Assembly: GCF_000455325.1 (NCBI RefSeq)
Contig: NZ_HG322951.1
Location: forward strand, 1,510,825-1,561,107
Origin: Mycolicibacterium septicum DSM 44393
GTDB taxonomy: Bacteria; Actinomycetota; Actinomycetes; Mycobacteriales; Mycobacteriaceae
DNA: 50,283 bases
Direction of reading: 5' to 3'
Both the position numbers and the translations under genes were made by a program. Shown here piece after piece: positions 28,034-36,028 of the stretch (within the stretch, counting starts at the first letter, position 1; the number at the start of each line of letters is the position of its first letter). The notes under the pieces are model-generated. The model had not been told where the DNA came from. It was given only the letters and a program-made list of their open reading frames with translations, and ran no database searches.

Positions 28034-28228
28034 ATGAGCACCGAGAATCCGCCGCCCGTCAGCGAAGAGAACCGCAGAGAAGCCAAGCGCGTCCTGAAGT
28101 CCTATGACGACACCCGCCCTACCGTCACCCTGCCAGGCAGTCATGGCACGGTATCGGGCACCGCCGTCAACGACTGGCTCGACGAGGACGGCAACCCCAA
28201 GTACGGTGACGCGGACCCGGAGCAGTAA
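28034..28228 (+). CDS. Small hydrophilic protein, unknown function
   Basis: A 64-residue soluble, charged protein: STENPPPVSEENRREAKRVL at the N-terminus, a TRPTVTLPGSHGTVSGTAVN centre and an acidic tail ending YGDADPEQ. No membrane segment or known domain is seen. The codon pattern is GC-rich at third positions as in real genes. It sits between the TetR gene and an FMN-binding protein gene. Confidence 0.6.
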   Translation: MSTENPPPVSEENRREAKRVLKSYDDTRPTVTLPGSHGTVSGTAVNDWLDEDGNPKYGDADPEQ

Positions 28229-28263
28229 CCGCGAACCTGCGCCGTCGCAGGTCATCCCTTGCC

Positions 28264-28269
28264 TACTGT
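28264..28269 (+). promoter_or_regulatory. Putative -10 of the FMN-binding protein gene, leaderless
   Basis: TACTGT ends 7 nt before the GTG at 28277. This supports that GTG rather than in-frame GTG or TTG codons upstream. Confidence 0.4.
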
Positions 28270-28276
28270 GGCTGAT

Positions 28277-28765
28277 GTGACCGCTACCCCGCTGGACCGG
28301 ATTGCCCCTGCCTTCGTGACCATGGCCCACGAGATCGTGTGGGCTTCAGTGGCCACCGTCGACGCCGACGGTCAGCCCCGCAGTCGCATCCTGCACCCGA
28401 TCTGGGAGTGGGACGGTACCGATCTGTTCGGCTGGGTCGCCACCGTTCCCACCGCGGTCAAGCGCGCACACCTTGCGGTGCATCCGTACGTCTCGGTCAG
28501 TTACTGGACCACCAACCACGACACCTGCGCCGCGGACTGCCTGGTGGAGTGGTACACCGACGACGAGACCTGCACGCAGGTCTGGGACCGCTTCACCAAG
28601 GGGCCCGCCACGGTGGGCTATGACCCGTACATCATCCCGCAATGGAGTGGCGGTCCGACCTCGGATCAATTCGCGGCGCTGAGGCTGACCCCCTACCGGC
28701 TGCGGGTGATGCCGGGCACGGTCATGACAGCGGGATCCGGTGAAGTGTTGAACTGGCGGACCTGA
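28277..28765 (+). CDS. Pyridoxamine 5'-phosphate oxidase-like FMN-binding protein
   Basis: A 162-residue split-barrel flavin-binding protein. ASVATVDADGQPRSRILHPIWEWDG is the characteristic N-terminal strand pair of PNPOx-like proteins, followed by KRAHLAVHPYVSVSYWTTNH, which corresponds to the phosphate-binding region. Such mycobacterial proteins may bind FMN or F420 and act as reductases. A hairpin spans the stop codon. Confidence 0.78.
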   Translation: MTATPLDRIAPAFVTMAHEIVWASVATVDADGQPRSRILHPIWEWDGTDLFGWVATVPTAVKRAHLAVHPYVSVSYWTTNHDTCAADCLVEWYTDDETCTQVWDRFTKGPATVGYDPYIIPQWSGGPTSDQFAALRLTPYRLRVMPGTVMTAGSGEVLNWRT

Positions 28766-28779
28766 GGGCCCGCCAGTTC
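28750..28779 (+). terminator. Hairpin spanning the stop of the FMN-binding gene
   Basis: GAACTGGCGG (28750-28759) pairs perfectly with CCGCCAGTTC (28770-28779); the stop codon lies in the 10-nt loop. There is no long T tract after it. It may act as a terminator or 3' end stabiliser. Confidence 0.55.
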
Positions 28780-28975
28780 CTGTCGCTTATCGGTAATTGT
28801 CATGTTCCGGCCGGCCATTATTCTGCGCAATTAATCCACAACGATCGCCAAAGTAAAAGCGCGAATCGCGTGTAGTTCTAATCGGCACAAAATAGTGAGT
28901 TGAATTCGCCGCTAATTCGCATCTCCGGGTACGGCGTGATGAACGATTGAACCGATAAACCTGAAGCTCAGACTG

Positions 28976-29110
28976 CTAAGCGCGGTCCGGACGCTTCCTC
29001 CTGGGAATGGTCTCCCCGGCCTCGGCGGCCTTGGTGCGTTTTGCCGCCCGTCGCTCTTTGATGGTCATCGACGGTTTTTTGGGCAGTCGACCCTGGGATT
29101 TATCAGCCAT
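28976..29110 (-). CDS. 44-residue basic protein, conserved actinobacterial type
   Basis: A 44-residue protein: ADKSQGRLPKKPSMTIKERR then AAKRTKAAEAGETIPRRKRPDRA. It is strongly basic with a KERRAAKRTKA helix. A near-perfect AAGGAG lies 6 nt before the ATG, which makes it very likely to be translated. Small basic proteins of this appearance (ADK... SLKEKRAAKRAK) are common in mycobacteria and may bind nucleic acid; no function is known. It stands alone in an AT-rich stretch. Confidence 0.75.
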   Translation of the reverse strand: MADKSQGRLPKKPSMTIKERRAAKRTKAAEAGETIPRRKRPDRA

Positions 29111-29495
29111 CGTTGCTCCTTTTTATTCGCAAACAATCACTGGGCCCGACCATACATCAGAAAAAAATAAAAGCCAGTCGGCAATTTTTTGGTCGTGCGC
29201 GGGCCGCGAACGTCTGCTGCCGGGTGCGGTGCCGCGCAGCGCCGGGATTCGATTTGTGAATGCTACTAGCAAGTATGCGCGAGCAGTATTTACGCTACGG
29301 TAAGTAGCTATATTGAAAAAATCCCAGCTAGATCGCAGTCATTCCCATTGCTAAAAGTTGCTCGCGCAAATGAGGAATGCCCTACTTTGGAAGAAAGTGA
29401 AACACGTTACAGCTGCGTCGGTACGTTCTCTCGACGTTGGCTGCGTGCGGTGCATCGAGCCCGTCCGGAATGCCAACTCGGATGAAAGGGATCAC
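29111..29495. other. AT-rich intergenic region (385 nt) without a gene
   Basis: Between the divergent 44-residue gene and the secreted protein gene. It contains runs such as AAAAAAATAAAA (29161-29172) and AATTTTTTGG, and many TA-rich hexamers, so several promoters are possible but none can be fixed. A short GCC-AGTC-GGC core lies between the A and T runs. GAAAGGGA (29484-29491) is the probable ribosome binding site of the next gene. An upstream in-frame extension of that gene to about 29358 lacks the codon pattern of a coding region. Confidence 0.5.
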
Positions 29496-30572
29496 ATGCA
29501 CGCAGGTGTTCGGCCCTATCTCAGTGCCGGAATCGCCCTCGTCGGAGCCGGCGTCATCGCCACGGCCCCGGTCAACCCGCCACCGCAAATCCATTCCGGC
29601 GGTGTACAACTCGCAGCCGCGGTGGAGAACCCGGCCGAGGTGTTCGCCCCGGTTTTCGAGTTCTCGCAGGAAGTCATCGCCGGACTCATCGCCGCTGAAC
29701 TCAGTGACCCGGCCCCGATTCTCAATCAGCTTCTGATGAACCAGATCGCCACGGTCAACGTGGCCGGAGGGATCGTGGTCGACGGCATCAAGGCCGCCGT
29801 GGACGTCGTCACCGGGCTTCCCGCCGGTCTTTCGGCGGCGGCCGACGCGATCGCGCACGGTGACCCCTCGCAGGCATCCATCGAGATCCTCAATGCGGTC
29901 GGAACGCCGATCATCCAGTACGTGATTCAGTCGGTCCCGTCGGTGGAGTACCTGCTGCAACGCCCGCTGGCCGTCGCCCAGGCGTTGGTCCCCGTGGTGG
30001 TGGAGAGTGCGATCTCGATACCGATCTACCTCGGCATCAGCTATGTGAAGCCGCTCATCGACCAGGCGGTTTTCTCGATCGGTGAGGTCCTGGATGCCGC
30101 GGCCACGCTTGACCCGGGCGCGACCATCAACGCGTTCCAGCACGGGGTGAAAGACGTCGCCATGCGCACGATCGATCTGGCCAACGCCACTGCGGCGGTT
30201 GTCCACGACACCCGGCAGGCGGTCAAGACCGCGCTCCAGGCCCAGCCCGTGACACCGAATCTGGCGCTGGAGCGTGCCGTTGAATCCCGGGTGGCGGCGA
30301 CGGTCGACTCCCCGGCGTCGACCACGCATGCCCGGCCGAACCTGCGCTCGATCTTCGGCAAGGGCAACAAGGTTCGGCCAGGGCAGACCGTGGCGAGCCC
30401 TGCTGGTGCGGAGACCGACGGCGCCGATGCGTCGGCGTCGGCCAAGACTGAATCACCGGCGGCAGCATCGGTGAAATCCTTTGTGAAGAAGGTGAAGTCG
30501 GGGCTGAACAAACCAGCAACGGCTTCCGGGGGCAACGAGTCCTCGGGGAGTGCAGGTGGCGGCGAAGAGTAG
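29496..30572 (+). CDS. Secreted mycobacterial protein with RPYLSAGIALVGAG leader
   Basis: A 358-residue protein with the N-terminus HAGVRPYLSAGIALVGAGVI followed by ATAPVNPPP. This leader recurs in many mycobacterial proteins of a poorly described expanded family and resembles a signal sequence or membrane anchor. The middle is amphipathic and alpha-helical, with repeated AVENPAEVFAPVFEFSQEVI-like segments; the C-terminal third is Ala/Ser-rich and low complexity, with a basic KSFVKKVKSGLNK patch and a final Gly/Glu tail. Function is unknown; cell-envelope location is inferred. Confidence 0.72.
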   Translation: MHAGVRPYLSAGIALVGAGVIATAPVNPPPQIHSGGVQLAAAVENPAEVFAPVFEFSQEVIAGLIAAELSDPAPILNQLLMNQIATVNVAGGIVVDGIKAAVDVVTGLPAGLSAAADAIAHGDPSQASIEILNAVGTPIIQYVIQSVPSVEYLLQRPLAVAQALVPVVVESAISIPIYLGISYVKPLIDQAVFSIGEVLDAAATLDPGATINAFQHGVKDVAMRTIDLANATAAVVHDTRQAVKTALQAQPVTPNLALERAVESRVAATVDSPASTTHARPNLRSIFGKGNKVRPGQTVASPAGAETDGADASASAKTESPAAASVKSFVKKVKSGLNKPATASGGNESSGSAGGGEE

Positions 30573-30635
30573 CGGTATGCCGGGTGTGGTTCGGCGGAGC
30601 CGCTCACCACACCCGGCTTCTCAAGAGTTGTCCCG

Positions 30636-31406
30636 CTACGCCGCCCGGTGCCTGACCTTCGGGGCGGGGGTGTCGTGCCCGAGGTGCAGACCGGGGGCTA
30701 GCATCCCGACGCGGTGCCGGTAGTCGCGGTACTGATCGCCCATCATCTCGATCATGTCGCGTTCTTCTAGTTGGATCGCCACCAGGATGTAGGCGGTGCT
30801 GACACCCGCGAACAGCAGATGGCCCGCGGTCATCGTCGGGGTGGCCCAGAACGCCACGATGAAGCCGGCCATGATCGGGTGCCGGATCACCCGGTAGAAC
30901 ATCACGGTGCGGAAGCCCAGCTCGCTGTACGGCCGGCCGCGCCAATTCAGCCACACCTGCCGCAACCCGAACAGGTCGAAGTGGTTGATCATGAACGTCG
31001 AGGCGAGCACCGTGGCCCAGCCGGCCCAGAACAAGGCCCACAGAATCACCCGTCCCGCAGCGGATTCCACGTTCCACACCACCGCGGGCATGGTGCGCCA
31101 CTGCCAGTACAGCAGGAACAGCGCCAGGCTCGCCAAGAGCACATAGGTGCTTCGCTCGATCACCTGCGGGACGATCCGCGTCCACAAGCGTTTGAACCAG
31201 ATCCGGGCCATCACGCTGTGCTGAATGGCGAACACCGACAGCAGCAGCACGTTGACGAGCACCGCCTCGGACGTCGGTGCGGCGATACCGGAATCGACCG
31301 TGCGCGGCACCGCGAAATTGCCGACGAAGGCGATCGCGTAGAGGAAGGCAACGAGGAACGCCAGATAGCTCACGATCCCGTAACCGATGATGAACAGGCG
31401 CTTCAT
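30636..31406 (-). CDS. mddA: MddA-like methanethiol S-methyltransferase (isoprenylcysteine methyltransferase fold)
   Basis: A 256-residue integral membrane protein with about six helices. It matches methanethiol S-methyltransferase (MddA), which makes dimethyl sulfide from methanethiol and SAM: SVFAIQHSVMARIWFKRLW near the N-terminal third and YRVIRHPIMAGFIVAFWATP and ERDMIEMMGDQYRDYRHRV in the C-terminal SAM-binding region, as in NnrU/ICMT-type enzymes. Substrate assignment follows similarity only. GCAGGAGG lies upstream of the ATG. The gene is read towards the secreted protein gene. Confidence 0.82.
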   Translation of the reverse strand: MKRLFIIGYGIVSYLAFLVAFLYAIAFVGNFAVPRTVDSGIAAPTSEAVLVNVLLLSVFAIQHSVMARIWFKRLWTRIVPQVIERSTYVLLASLALFLLYWQWRTMPAVVWNVESAAGRVILWALFWAGWATVLASTFMINHFDLFGLRQVWLNWRGRPYSELGFRTVMFYRVIRHPIMAGFIVAFWATPTMTAGHLLFAGVSTAYILVAIQLEERDMIEMMGDQYRDYRHRVGMLAPGLHLGHDTPAPKVRHRAA

Positions 31407-31522
31407 GGTGACCTCCTGCCACCGTCGGGACAGATGCCGCGCCCTGCTGCTGACCGCAGTAGTGACTTATCTACGGTAGACCTTGAATTCCCAGGTGAAC
31501 AAGGGTTTGTCAGTTTGCTGAA

Positions 31523-31804
31523 TCAACCGGTCGCGGATCGTTTCGGATCCATCAGGCCGTGCCGGTCCGCCTCCGACAATCCGCCCCAGACGCCGAACGG
31601 TTCGGCGATCGTGAGCGCATACGTTCGGCATTGCGCCAGCACCGGGCAGTCCCGGCACAGCGCCTTGGCCCGCTGTTCGCGATTCGATCGAGCGCGCCCG
31701 CGTTCTCCTTCGGGGGAGAAGAACACCGAAGCGTCCATGCCTCGACACCTCGCGTGCAGTTGCCAGTGCCGTCTGTCCGCGTCGTCATGTGCCATGCATG
31801 TCAT
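31523..31804 (-). CDS. WhiB-family iron-sulfur regulator (WhiB3-like)
   Basis: A 93-residue WhiB protein. Four cluster cysteines are at 20, 50, 53 and 59 (ARCRG, ALCRDCPVLAQC), followed by the turn GVWGG and a short basic tail. Residues MDASVFFSPEGERGRARSNREQRAKALCRDCPV resemble WhiB3, but the C-terminal extension is shorter, so it is a paralogue. It is expected to bind a [4Fe-4S] cluster and act with sigma-A in redox or NO responses. The ATG at 31804 has GGGA 5 nt upstream; an internal ATG 9 nt later is possible. Confidence 0.9.
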   Translation of the reverse strand: MTCMAHDDADRRHWQLHARCRGMDASVFFSPEGERGRARSNREQRAKALCRDCPVLAQCRTYALTIAEPFGVWGGLSEADRHGLMDPKRSATG

Positions 31805-31879
31805 CCCAGCGGCTCGCGCGCCCGCCGGCCCGATCGTTCACGACTTCTATACGGGTGCAACGGGATTCTGCACAGTCTC

Positions 31880-31908
31880 TTGACGGGCACGATCACAGGG
31901 CCTGTAAG
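31880..31908 (+). promoter_or_regulatory. Candidate promoter for the small-ORF pair
   Basis: TTGACG (31880-31885), a 17-nt spacer and TGTAAG (31903-31908), about 75 nt before the first small open frame. It reads away from whiB. Confidence 0.35.
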
Positions 31909-31981
31909 GATTCGATCCTCGGCCGTCAAGAAACCGTTGAGATCGACGCCGGGTGCCGGGGACCGGCGTAGACCGGCAGGT

Positions 31982-32065
31982 ATGCGAGACGAAACACCGA
32001 ATGAACTTCCCGCCACCGCCGTGGCACTGATTCCGCCCGGGCGTCCGAGGCGGAACCCGCGATGA
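31982..32065 (+). CDS. Possible 27-residue peptide
   Basis: A short open frame reading RDETPNELPATAVALIPPGR and ending PRRNPR. GGCAGG lies about 5 nt before the ATG. It overlaps the next small ORF by ATGA. No family is recognised; translation is plausible but unproven. Confidence 0.3.
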   Translation: MRDETPNELPATAVALIPPGRPRRNPR

Positions 32066-32205
32066 GTGAGATGCTCCAGATCATGGCGCTGATGGCGGCG
32101 CCGGCCGCGATATTGCTGGGCCTACGCCGGGTGGTGATCTGTCAGAACCGGCGACTGGACTCGCAGGCGTCCCCGGTCCCGCTGGTGTCCGCTAGACCTT
32201 TTTGA
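32062..32205 (+). CDS. Possible 47-residue single-helix membrane peptide
   Basis: SEMLQIMALMAAPAAILLGL provides one transmembrane helix, followed by RRVVICQNRRLDSQASP, consistent with a small membrane protein with a basic cytoplasmic end. The ATGA overlap with the preceding short frame suggests coupling. Its last 14 nt overlap the end of the oppositely oriented DUF385 gene. Uncertain. Confidence 0.35.
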   Translation: MSEMLQIMALMAAPAAILLGLRRVVICQNRRLDSQASPVPLVSARPF

Positions 32206-32572
32206 GCAGCACGGCCTGTTCGAAGGGCAGTCGCGCGAACGGGCGACGCATCGCGCCGGTCACATGCTCGGCCGCTTCGGCCTTGGACACCACCCGCGGC
32301 CCACTGACCTCGATGGTCTTACCGTGGCGGCGGATCCGCGCGTGACCCGCTGAGGTGATGTTCTTCAGCCAGTCCCGATCCGGACCGTAAGTCAGCATGA
32401 TGGCCACGCCGTTGTCGGTGCTGAAGACGCTCAACGGCGTCCGGTAGGTCTTGCCGGATTTCCGGCCGACGTGTTCCAGGATGCCGAACGTCGGTGCCCA
32501 GCCCGCCCACATGCGCTGGATGGGGTTGGTCACATGGCGGTTGAACCGGGCCAGCGATTGCGGTAGCTGCAT
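32192..32572 (-). CDS. Ddn/DUF385-family nitroreductase-like protein (copy 1)
   Basis: A 126-residue protein of the deazaflavin (F420)-dependent nitroreductase superfamily, related to M. tuberculosis Ddn. The pattern ILEHVGRKSGKTYRTPLSVF followed by YGPDRDWLKNITSAGHARI is characteristic. It lacks the Tyr-rich N-terminal helix of Ddn itself, so prodrug activation cannot be inferred. The ATG is preferred to a TTG 12 nt upstream. It is similar to the neighbouring copy at 32610. Confidence 0.82.
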   Translation of the reverse strand: MQLPQSLARFNRHVTNPIQRMWAGWAPTFGILEHVGRKSGKTYRTPLSVFSTDNGVAIMLTYGPDRDWLKNITSAGHARIRRHGKTIEVSGPRVVSKAEAAEHVTGAMRRPFARLPFEQAVLLKKV

Positions 32573-32609
32573 AGCCCCATTCAATCGCGGCCGTGACGGC
32601 GGTCACAAC

Positions 32610-33011
32610 CTACTGTGGTCGGATTTCGTCCGAACGCCTGAGCAACAGCGTGTGCTCGACACCCGCGCGCGCCATCAGTTGGCGCCACGGCGCCCTCAGA
32701 TGTGGCAGCGCCTCGGTTGTGGGCACGATTCTGGGCTGATCGACGGCGAAGGTGCGCCCTTCGAACTTCACCCGGCCGCCGCCCGCGCGCTGTAGGTTTT
32801 TCACCCAATCCCGTTGTCGTCCATAGGGCAGAAGCACCGCCACTCCTTCTTCGGTGCTGAACACCGTCACCGGTGTGCGGTAGATGGTGCCGCTGCGTCG
32901 CCCGGTGTGCTCGATGATCGACCAGATCGGCAGGTAGCCCGACACAGGCCGGAAGATCCGGTTGGTGACGCGTCGGTTGAACCGAGCACGTCGGTCTGAG
33001 AATCGCACCAT
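32610..33011 (-). CDS. Ddn/DUF385-family nitroreductase-like protein (copy 2)
   Basis: A 133-residue paralogue of the preceding gene, same strand, with WSIIEHTGRRSGTIYRTPVTVF and YGRQRDWVKNLQRAGGGRV. An open frame continues upstream to 33413 but runs antisense to copy 3. F420 or other flavin binding is inferred from the family. It probably arose by tandem duplication with copy 1. Confidence 0.82.
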   Translation of the reverse strand: MVRFSDRRARFNRRVTNRIFRPVSGYLPIWSIIEHTGRRSGTIYRTPVTVFSTEEGVAVLLPYGRQRDWVKNLQRAGGGRVKFEGRTFAVDQPRIVPTTEALPHLRAPWRQLMARAGVEHTLLLRRSDEIRPQ

Positions 33012-33056
33012 CGTTTCATCTTGCCGCGCCGGGTCGAATGAGCCGAGACTGAAGCC

Positions 33057-33443
33057 ATGGCCTACCTCAAGCCCCCTTGGTTTGTTCGCGCAGTGTTCAA
33101 CCGGATCGCGATGGCCACCGGCATCGGCCATAGCGAGACCCTGACCATCACTACCCGCGTCAGCAAACAGGCGCAGCAGATCCCCGTCGTGGTTCCTGTG
33201 GTCGAAGGCGTCCGGTATCTGGTCTCCACCCGTGGTGAGTCGGAATGGGTGCGCAACATCCGGGCCAATCCGCGCGTCACGCTGGGCAAGTCCAGCTACC
33301 TCGCCGCCGAGGTTCCGGTGGAGCAGCGGGCGCCCATCATCGCGGCCTACCGGCCGCTGGCAGGCAAGGTGGTGGAGGGTTACTTCCGCGACCTGCCCGA
33401 CGACGCGGATCACCCCGTGTTCGCGCTGACGCCGGCTGGGTGA
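33057..33443 (+). CDS. Ddn/DUF385-family nitroreductase-like protein (copy 3)
   Basis: A 128-residue protein with TLTITTRVSKQAQQIPVVVP and STRGESEWVRNIRANPRVTLG, the DUF385 core. It is divergent in both sequence and orientation from the two neighbours and is closer to the hemL gene, 57 nt downstream. The short space to copy 2 (about 45 nt) must hold both promoters. Confidence 0.8.
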   Translation: MAYLKPPWFVRAVFNRIAMATGIGHSETLTITTRVSKQAQQIPVVVPVVEGVRYLVSTRGESEWVRNIRANPRVTLGKSSYLAAEVPVEQRAPIIAAYRPLAGKVVEGYFRDLPDDADHPVFALTPAG

Positions 33444-33465
33444 CCGCGACCACTACACCCTGTAG

Positions 33466-33493
33466 TTGACGCGCTTGCGCCGACTGGGACACT
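33466..33493 (+). promoter_or_regulatory. hemL promoter, leaderless
   Basis: TTGACG (33466-33471), 16-nt spacer, GACACT (33488-33493), which ends 7 nt before the ATG at 33501. No ribosome binding site is seen. Confidence 0.5.
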
Positions 33494-33500
33494 GGTGGCC

Positions 33501-34811
33501 ATGCGTGTTGATCAACCGCAGACTCAGCGATCGGCCCAGCTGTTCGCCGATGCCTGCGCAGTTATCCCCGGTGGAGTGAACTCCCCGGTGCGAGCCTTCA
33601 GCTCGGTCGGCGGCACCCCCAGGTTCATCACCTCGGCCAAGGGCTACTGGCTGACCGATGCGGATGACAACCGCTACGTCGACCTGGTCTGCTCGTGGGG
33701 CCCGATGCTGCTCGGCCACGCGCACCCCGCGGTCGTGGAGGCCGTGCAGAAGGCGGTGGTCGACGGACTGAGCTTCGGTGCCCCGACCCCATCGGAGACC
33801 GAACTGGCCGCCGAGATCATCGACCGGGTCGCCCCCGTCGAGCGGCTGCGGCTGGTCAACTCGGGCACCGAGGCCACCATGAGCGCGATCCGGCTGGCCC
33901 GCGGCTACACCGGTCGCGCCAAGATCATCAAGTTCTCCGGCTGCTATCACGGCCACAGTGACGCGCTGCTGGCCGACGCCGGCTCGGGTGTGGCCACCCT
34001 GGGTCTGCCGTCCTCGCCCGGTGTCACCGGCGCGGCGGCGGCCGACACCATCGTGCTGCCGTACAACAACATCGCCGCGGTGGAAGAGATCTTCGGCCGG
34101 TTCGGCGACGAGATCGCCTGCATCATCAGCGAGGCCAGCCCGGGCAACATGGGCACGGTCGCCCCGCTGCCCGGTTTCAACGCGGCGTTGCGCCGGATCA
34201 CCGCGGCCCACGGCGCGCTGCTGATCCTCGACGAGGTCATGACGGGCTTCCGGGTGAGCCGGGCCGGCTGGTACGGGCTCGATCCCGTCGCCGCCGACCT
34301 GTTCACCTTCGGAAAGGTGATGAGCGGCGGCCTGCCGGCCGCGGCCTTCGGCGGCAGTGCCGAGGTGATGGGGCGGTTGGCCCCGCTGGGGCCGGTCTAT
34401 CAGGCCGGGACCCTCTCCGGTAACCCGGTGGCGATGGCCGCCGGGCTGGCCACGTTGCGCAACGCCGACGACGCCGCCTACGCCCGGCTGGATGCCAATG
34501 CCGACCGGCTGGCAGGCCTGCTCACCGGTGCGCTCACCGACGCCGGCGTGGCCCACCGCGTGCAGCGCGCCGGCAACATGCTCAGCGTGTTCTTCACCGA
34601 CGAGCAGGTCGACGACTTCGCGGCGGCCAAGGCCACCGAAACCTGGCGCTTCCCGCCGTTCTTCCACGCGCTGCTCGAGGCCGGGGTCTACCCGCCGTGC
34701 AGCGCCTTCGAAACCTGGTTCGTCTCAGCGGCTTTGGATGACGAGGCGTTCTCCCGCATCGCCGACGCGCTGCCCGGCGCGGCCCGTGCCGCCGCGGAGG
34801 CCAAGCAGTGA
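33501..34811 (+). CDS. hemL: Glutamate-1-semialdehyde 2,1-aminomutase
   Basis: A 436-residue PLP enzyme converting glutamate-1-semialdehyde to aminolevulinate, the product used by HemB. Motifs are [13 protein letters not shown] at the N-terminus, [48 protein letters not shown], and the PLP Lys272 in [18 protein letters not shown]. It is complete and joins the hemA-hemC-hemD-hemB cluster functionally although 11 kb away. The stop overlaps the next gene by GTGA. Confidence 0.97.
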   Translation: MRVDQPQTQRSAQLFADACAVIPGGVNSPVRAFSSVGGTPRFITSAKGYWLTDADDNRYVDLVCSWGPMLLGHAHPAVVEAVQKAVVDGLSFGAPTPSETELAAEIIDRVAPVERLRLVNSGTEATMSAIRLARGYTGRAKIIKFSGCYHGHSDALLADAGSGVATLGLPSSPGVTGAAAADTIVLPYNNIAAVEEIFGRFGDEIACIISEASPGNMGTVAPLPGFNAALRRITAAHGALLILDEVMTGFRVSRAGWYGLDPVAADLFTFGKVMSGGLPAAAFGGSAEVMGRLAPLGPVYQAGTLSGNPVAMAAGLATLRNADDAAYARLDANADRLAGLLTGALTDAGVAHRVQRAGNMLSVFFTDEQVDDFAAAKATETWRFPPFFHALLEAGVYPPCSAFETWFVSAALDDEAFSRIADALPGAARAAAEAKQ

Positions 34812-35419
34812 CGCGAACGACCGTGCACGTGATGCGCCACGGCGAGGTGTTCAACCCGGAGAAGGTGCTCTACGGCCGGCTGTCCGGCTACCACCTGTCC
34901 GACCGCGGGCGGGCCCAGGCGCAGGCCGCCGCGGATTGGCTGGCGAGCAAGGACGTCGTCTACGTGGTGGCCTCACCGTTGGAGCGGGCTCAGGAAACGG
35001 CCACCCCGATCGCCGAAAGCCACGGGCTGCCGATCGCCACGGACGGCGATCTGATCGAGTCGTGGAACATGTTCGAGGGGGAGCGGGTGGCCCCCGGCGA
35101 CGGTGCGCTCCGCGACCCGAGGAACTGGCCGCGGCTGCGCAACCCGATGAAACCGTCCTGGGGCGAGCCCTACGACGAGATCGCGCCGCGGATGATGGCG
35201 GCCATGCACCGCGCCCGGGAGAAGGCGGCCGGGCACGAGGCCGTGTGCGTCAGTCACCAGCTCCCGGTCGAGACGCTGCGCCGGGCCATGACCGGACGCA
35301 AGCTGGCCCACCTGCCGTTGCCGCACAGCCGGTTGTGCAACCTGTCTTCGATCACGTCGTTCAGCTTCGACGACGACAAGCTGATCCGGTGGGGCTACAC
35401 GGAGCCCTGGGGAATCTGA
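34808..35419 (+). CDS. Histidine phosphatase family protein (Rv0525-like)
   Basis: A 203-residue protein of the phosphoglycerate mutase-like superfamily, with [29 protein letters not shown] giving the catalytic RHG and the distal [15 protein letters not shown]is. The core lacks features of GpmA, so a glycolytic role is unlikely; it may be a phosphatase acting on a small phosphoester. It follows hemL with a 4-nt overlap and is adjacent to the thioredoxin-like gene with no gap. Confidence 0.85.
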   Translation: MTRTTVHVMRHGEVFNPEKVLYGRLSGYHLSDRGRAQAQAAADWLASKDVVYVVASPLERAQETATPIAESHGLPIATDGDLIESWNMFEGERVAPGDGALRDPRNWPRLRNPMKPSWGEPYDEIAPRMMAAMHRAREKAAGHEAVCVSHQLPVETLRRAMTGRKLAHLPLPHSRLCNLSSITSFSFDDDKLIRWGYTEPWGI

Positions 35420-36028
35420 ATGAGGTCGTTGGTCGCCCGGGTGAGTGCGGCGGTGCTGGCAGGACTGGTGCTGCTCACCGGATGCTCGACGGGTGACGAC
35501 GCGGTGGCCCAGGGTGGCACCTTCGAGTTCGTCGCACCCGGCGGCAAGACCGACATCTTCTACGATCCGCCCGAAAAGCGCGGCACCCCAGGCAAATTGA
35601 GCGGTCCCGACCTAGCCGACCCGAGCAAGACCATCTCGCTGGATGATTTCGCCGGCAAGGTCGTGGTGATCAACGTGTGGGGCCAGTGGTGTGGGCCGTG
35701 CCGGGCCGAGATCGGTCAGCTGCAGAAGGTGTACGAAGCGACCCGTCGCGACGGCGTTCAGTTCCTCGGCATCGACGTGCGGGACAACAACCGTGATGCC
35801 GCAGTCGATTTCGTCACCGACCGCAAGGTCACCTTCCCGTCCATCTACGACCCGGCGATGCGGACGATGATCGCGTTCGGCGGGAAGTACCCGACCACGG
35901 TGATCCCGTCGACCGTGGTGCTGGACCGTCAGCACCGGGTGGCCGCAGTGTTCCTGCGCGAGCTGCTGGCCGAGGATCTGCAACCGGTCGTCGAGCGGCT
36001 GGCGGCCGAACCGGGACCGCAGAAATGA
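35420..36028 (+). CDS. Thioredoxin-like lipoprotein, ResA/TlpA type (Rv0526-like)
   Basis: A 202-residue protein with lipobox LLTGC (Cys22), so it is anchored outside the membrane. The thioredoxin domain has the redox pair Cys91-Cys94 in INVWGQWCGPCRAEIGQL and a cis-Pro segment TVIPSTVVL. It probably reduces apocytochrome c haem-binding thiols in System II cytochrome c maturation, taking electrons from CcdA encoded next. The start is immediately after the preceding stop. Confidence 0.9.
   Translation: MRSLVARVSAAVLAGLVLLTGCSTGDDAVAQGGTFEFVAPGGKTDIFYDPPEKRGTPGKLSGPDLADPSKTISLDDFAGKVVVINVWGQWCGPCRAEIGQLQKVYEATRRDGVQFLGIDVRDNNRDAAVDFVTDRKVTFPSIYDPAMRTMIAFGGKYPTTVIPSTVVLDRQHRVAAVFLRELLAEDLQPVVERLAAEPGPQK

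Noticed and set aside
29161..29192. Terminator-like A-run/T-run hairpin
   Set aside because: Only a 3-bp GCC/GGC core pairs well; the A and T runs are offset with mismatches.
29358..29495. N-terminal extension of the secreted protein
   Set aside because: The upstream part is AT-rich, lacks coding codon pattern, and the ATG at 29496 has a ribosome binding site and yields the usual RPYLSAGIALVGAG leader.
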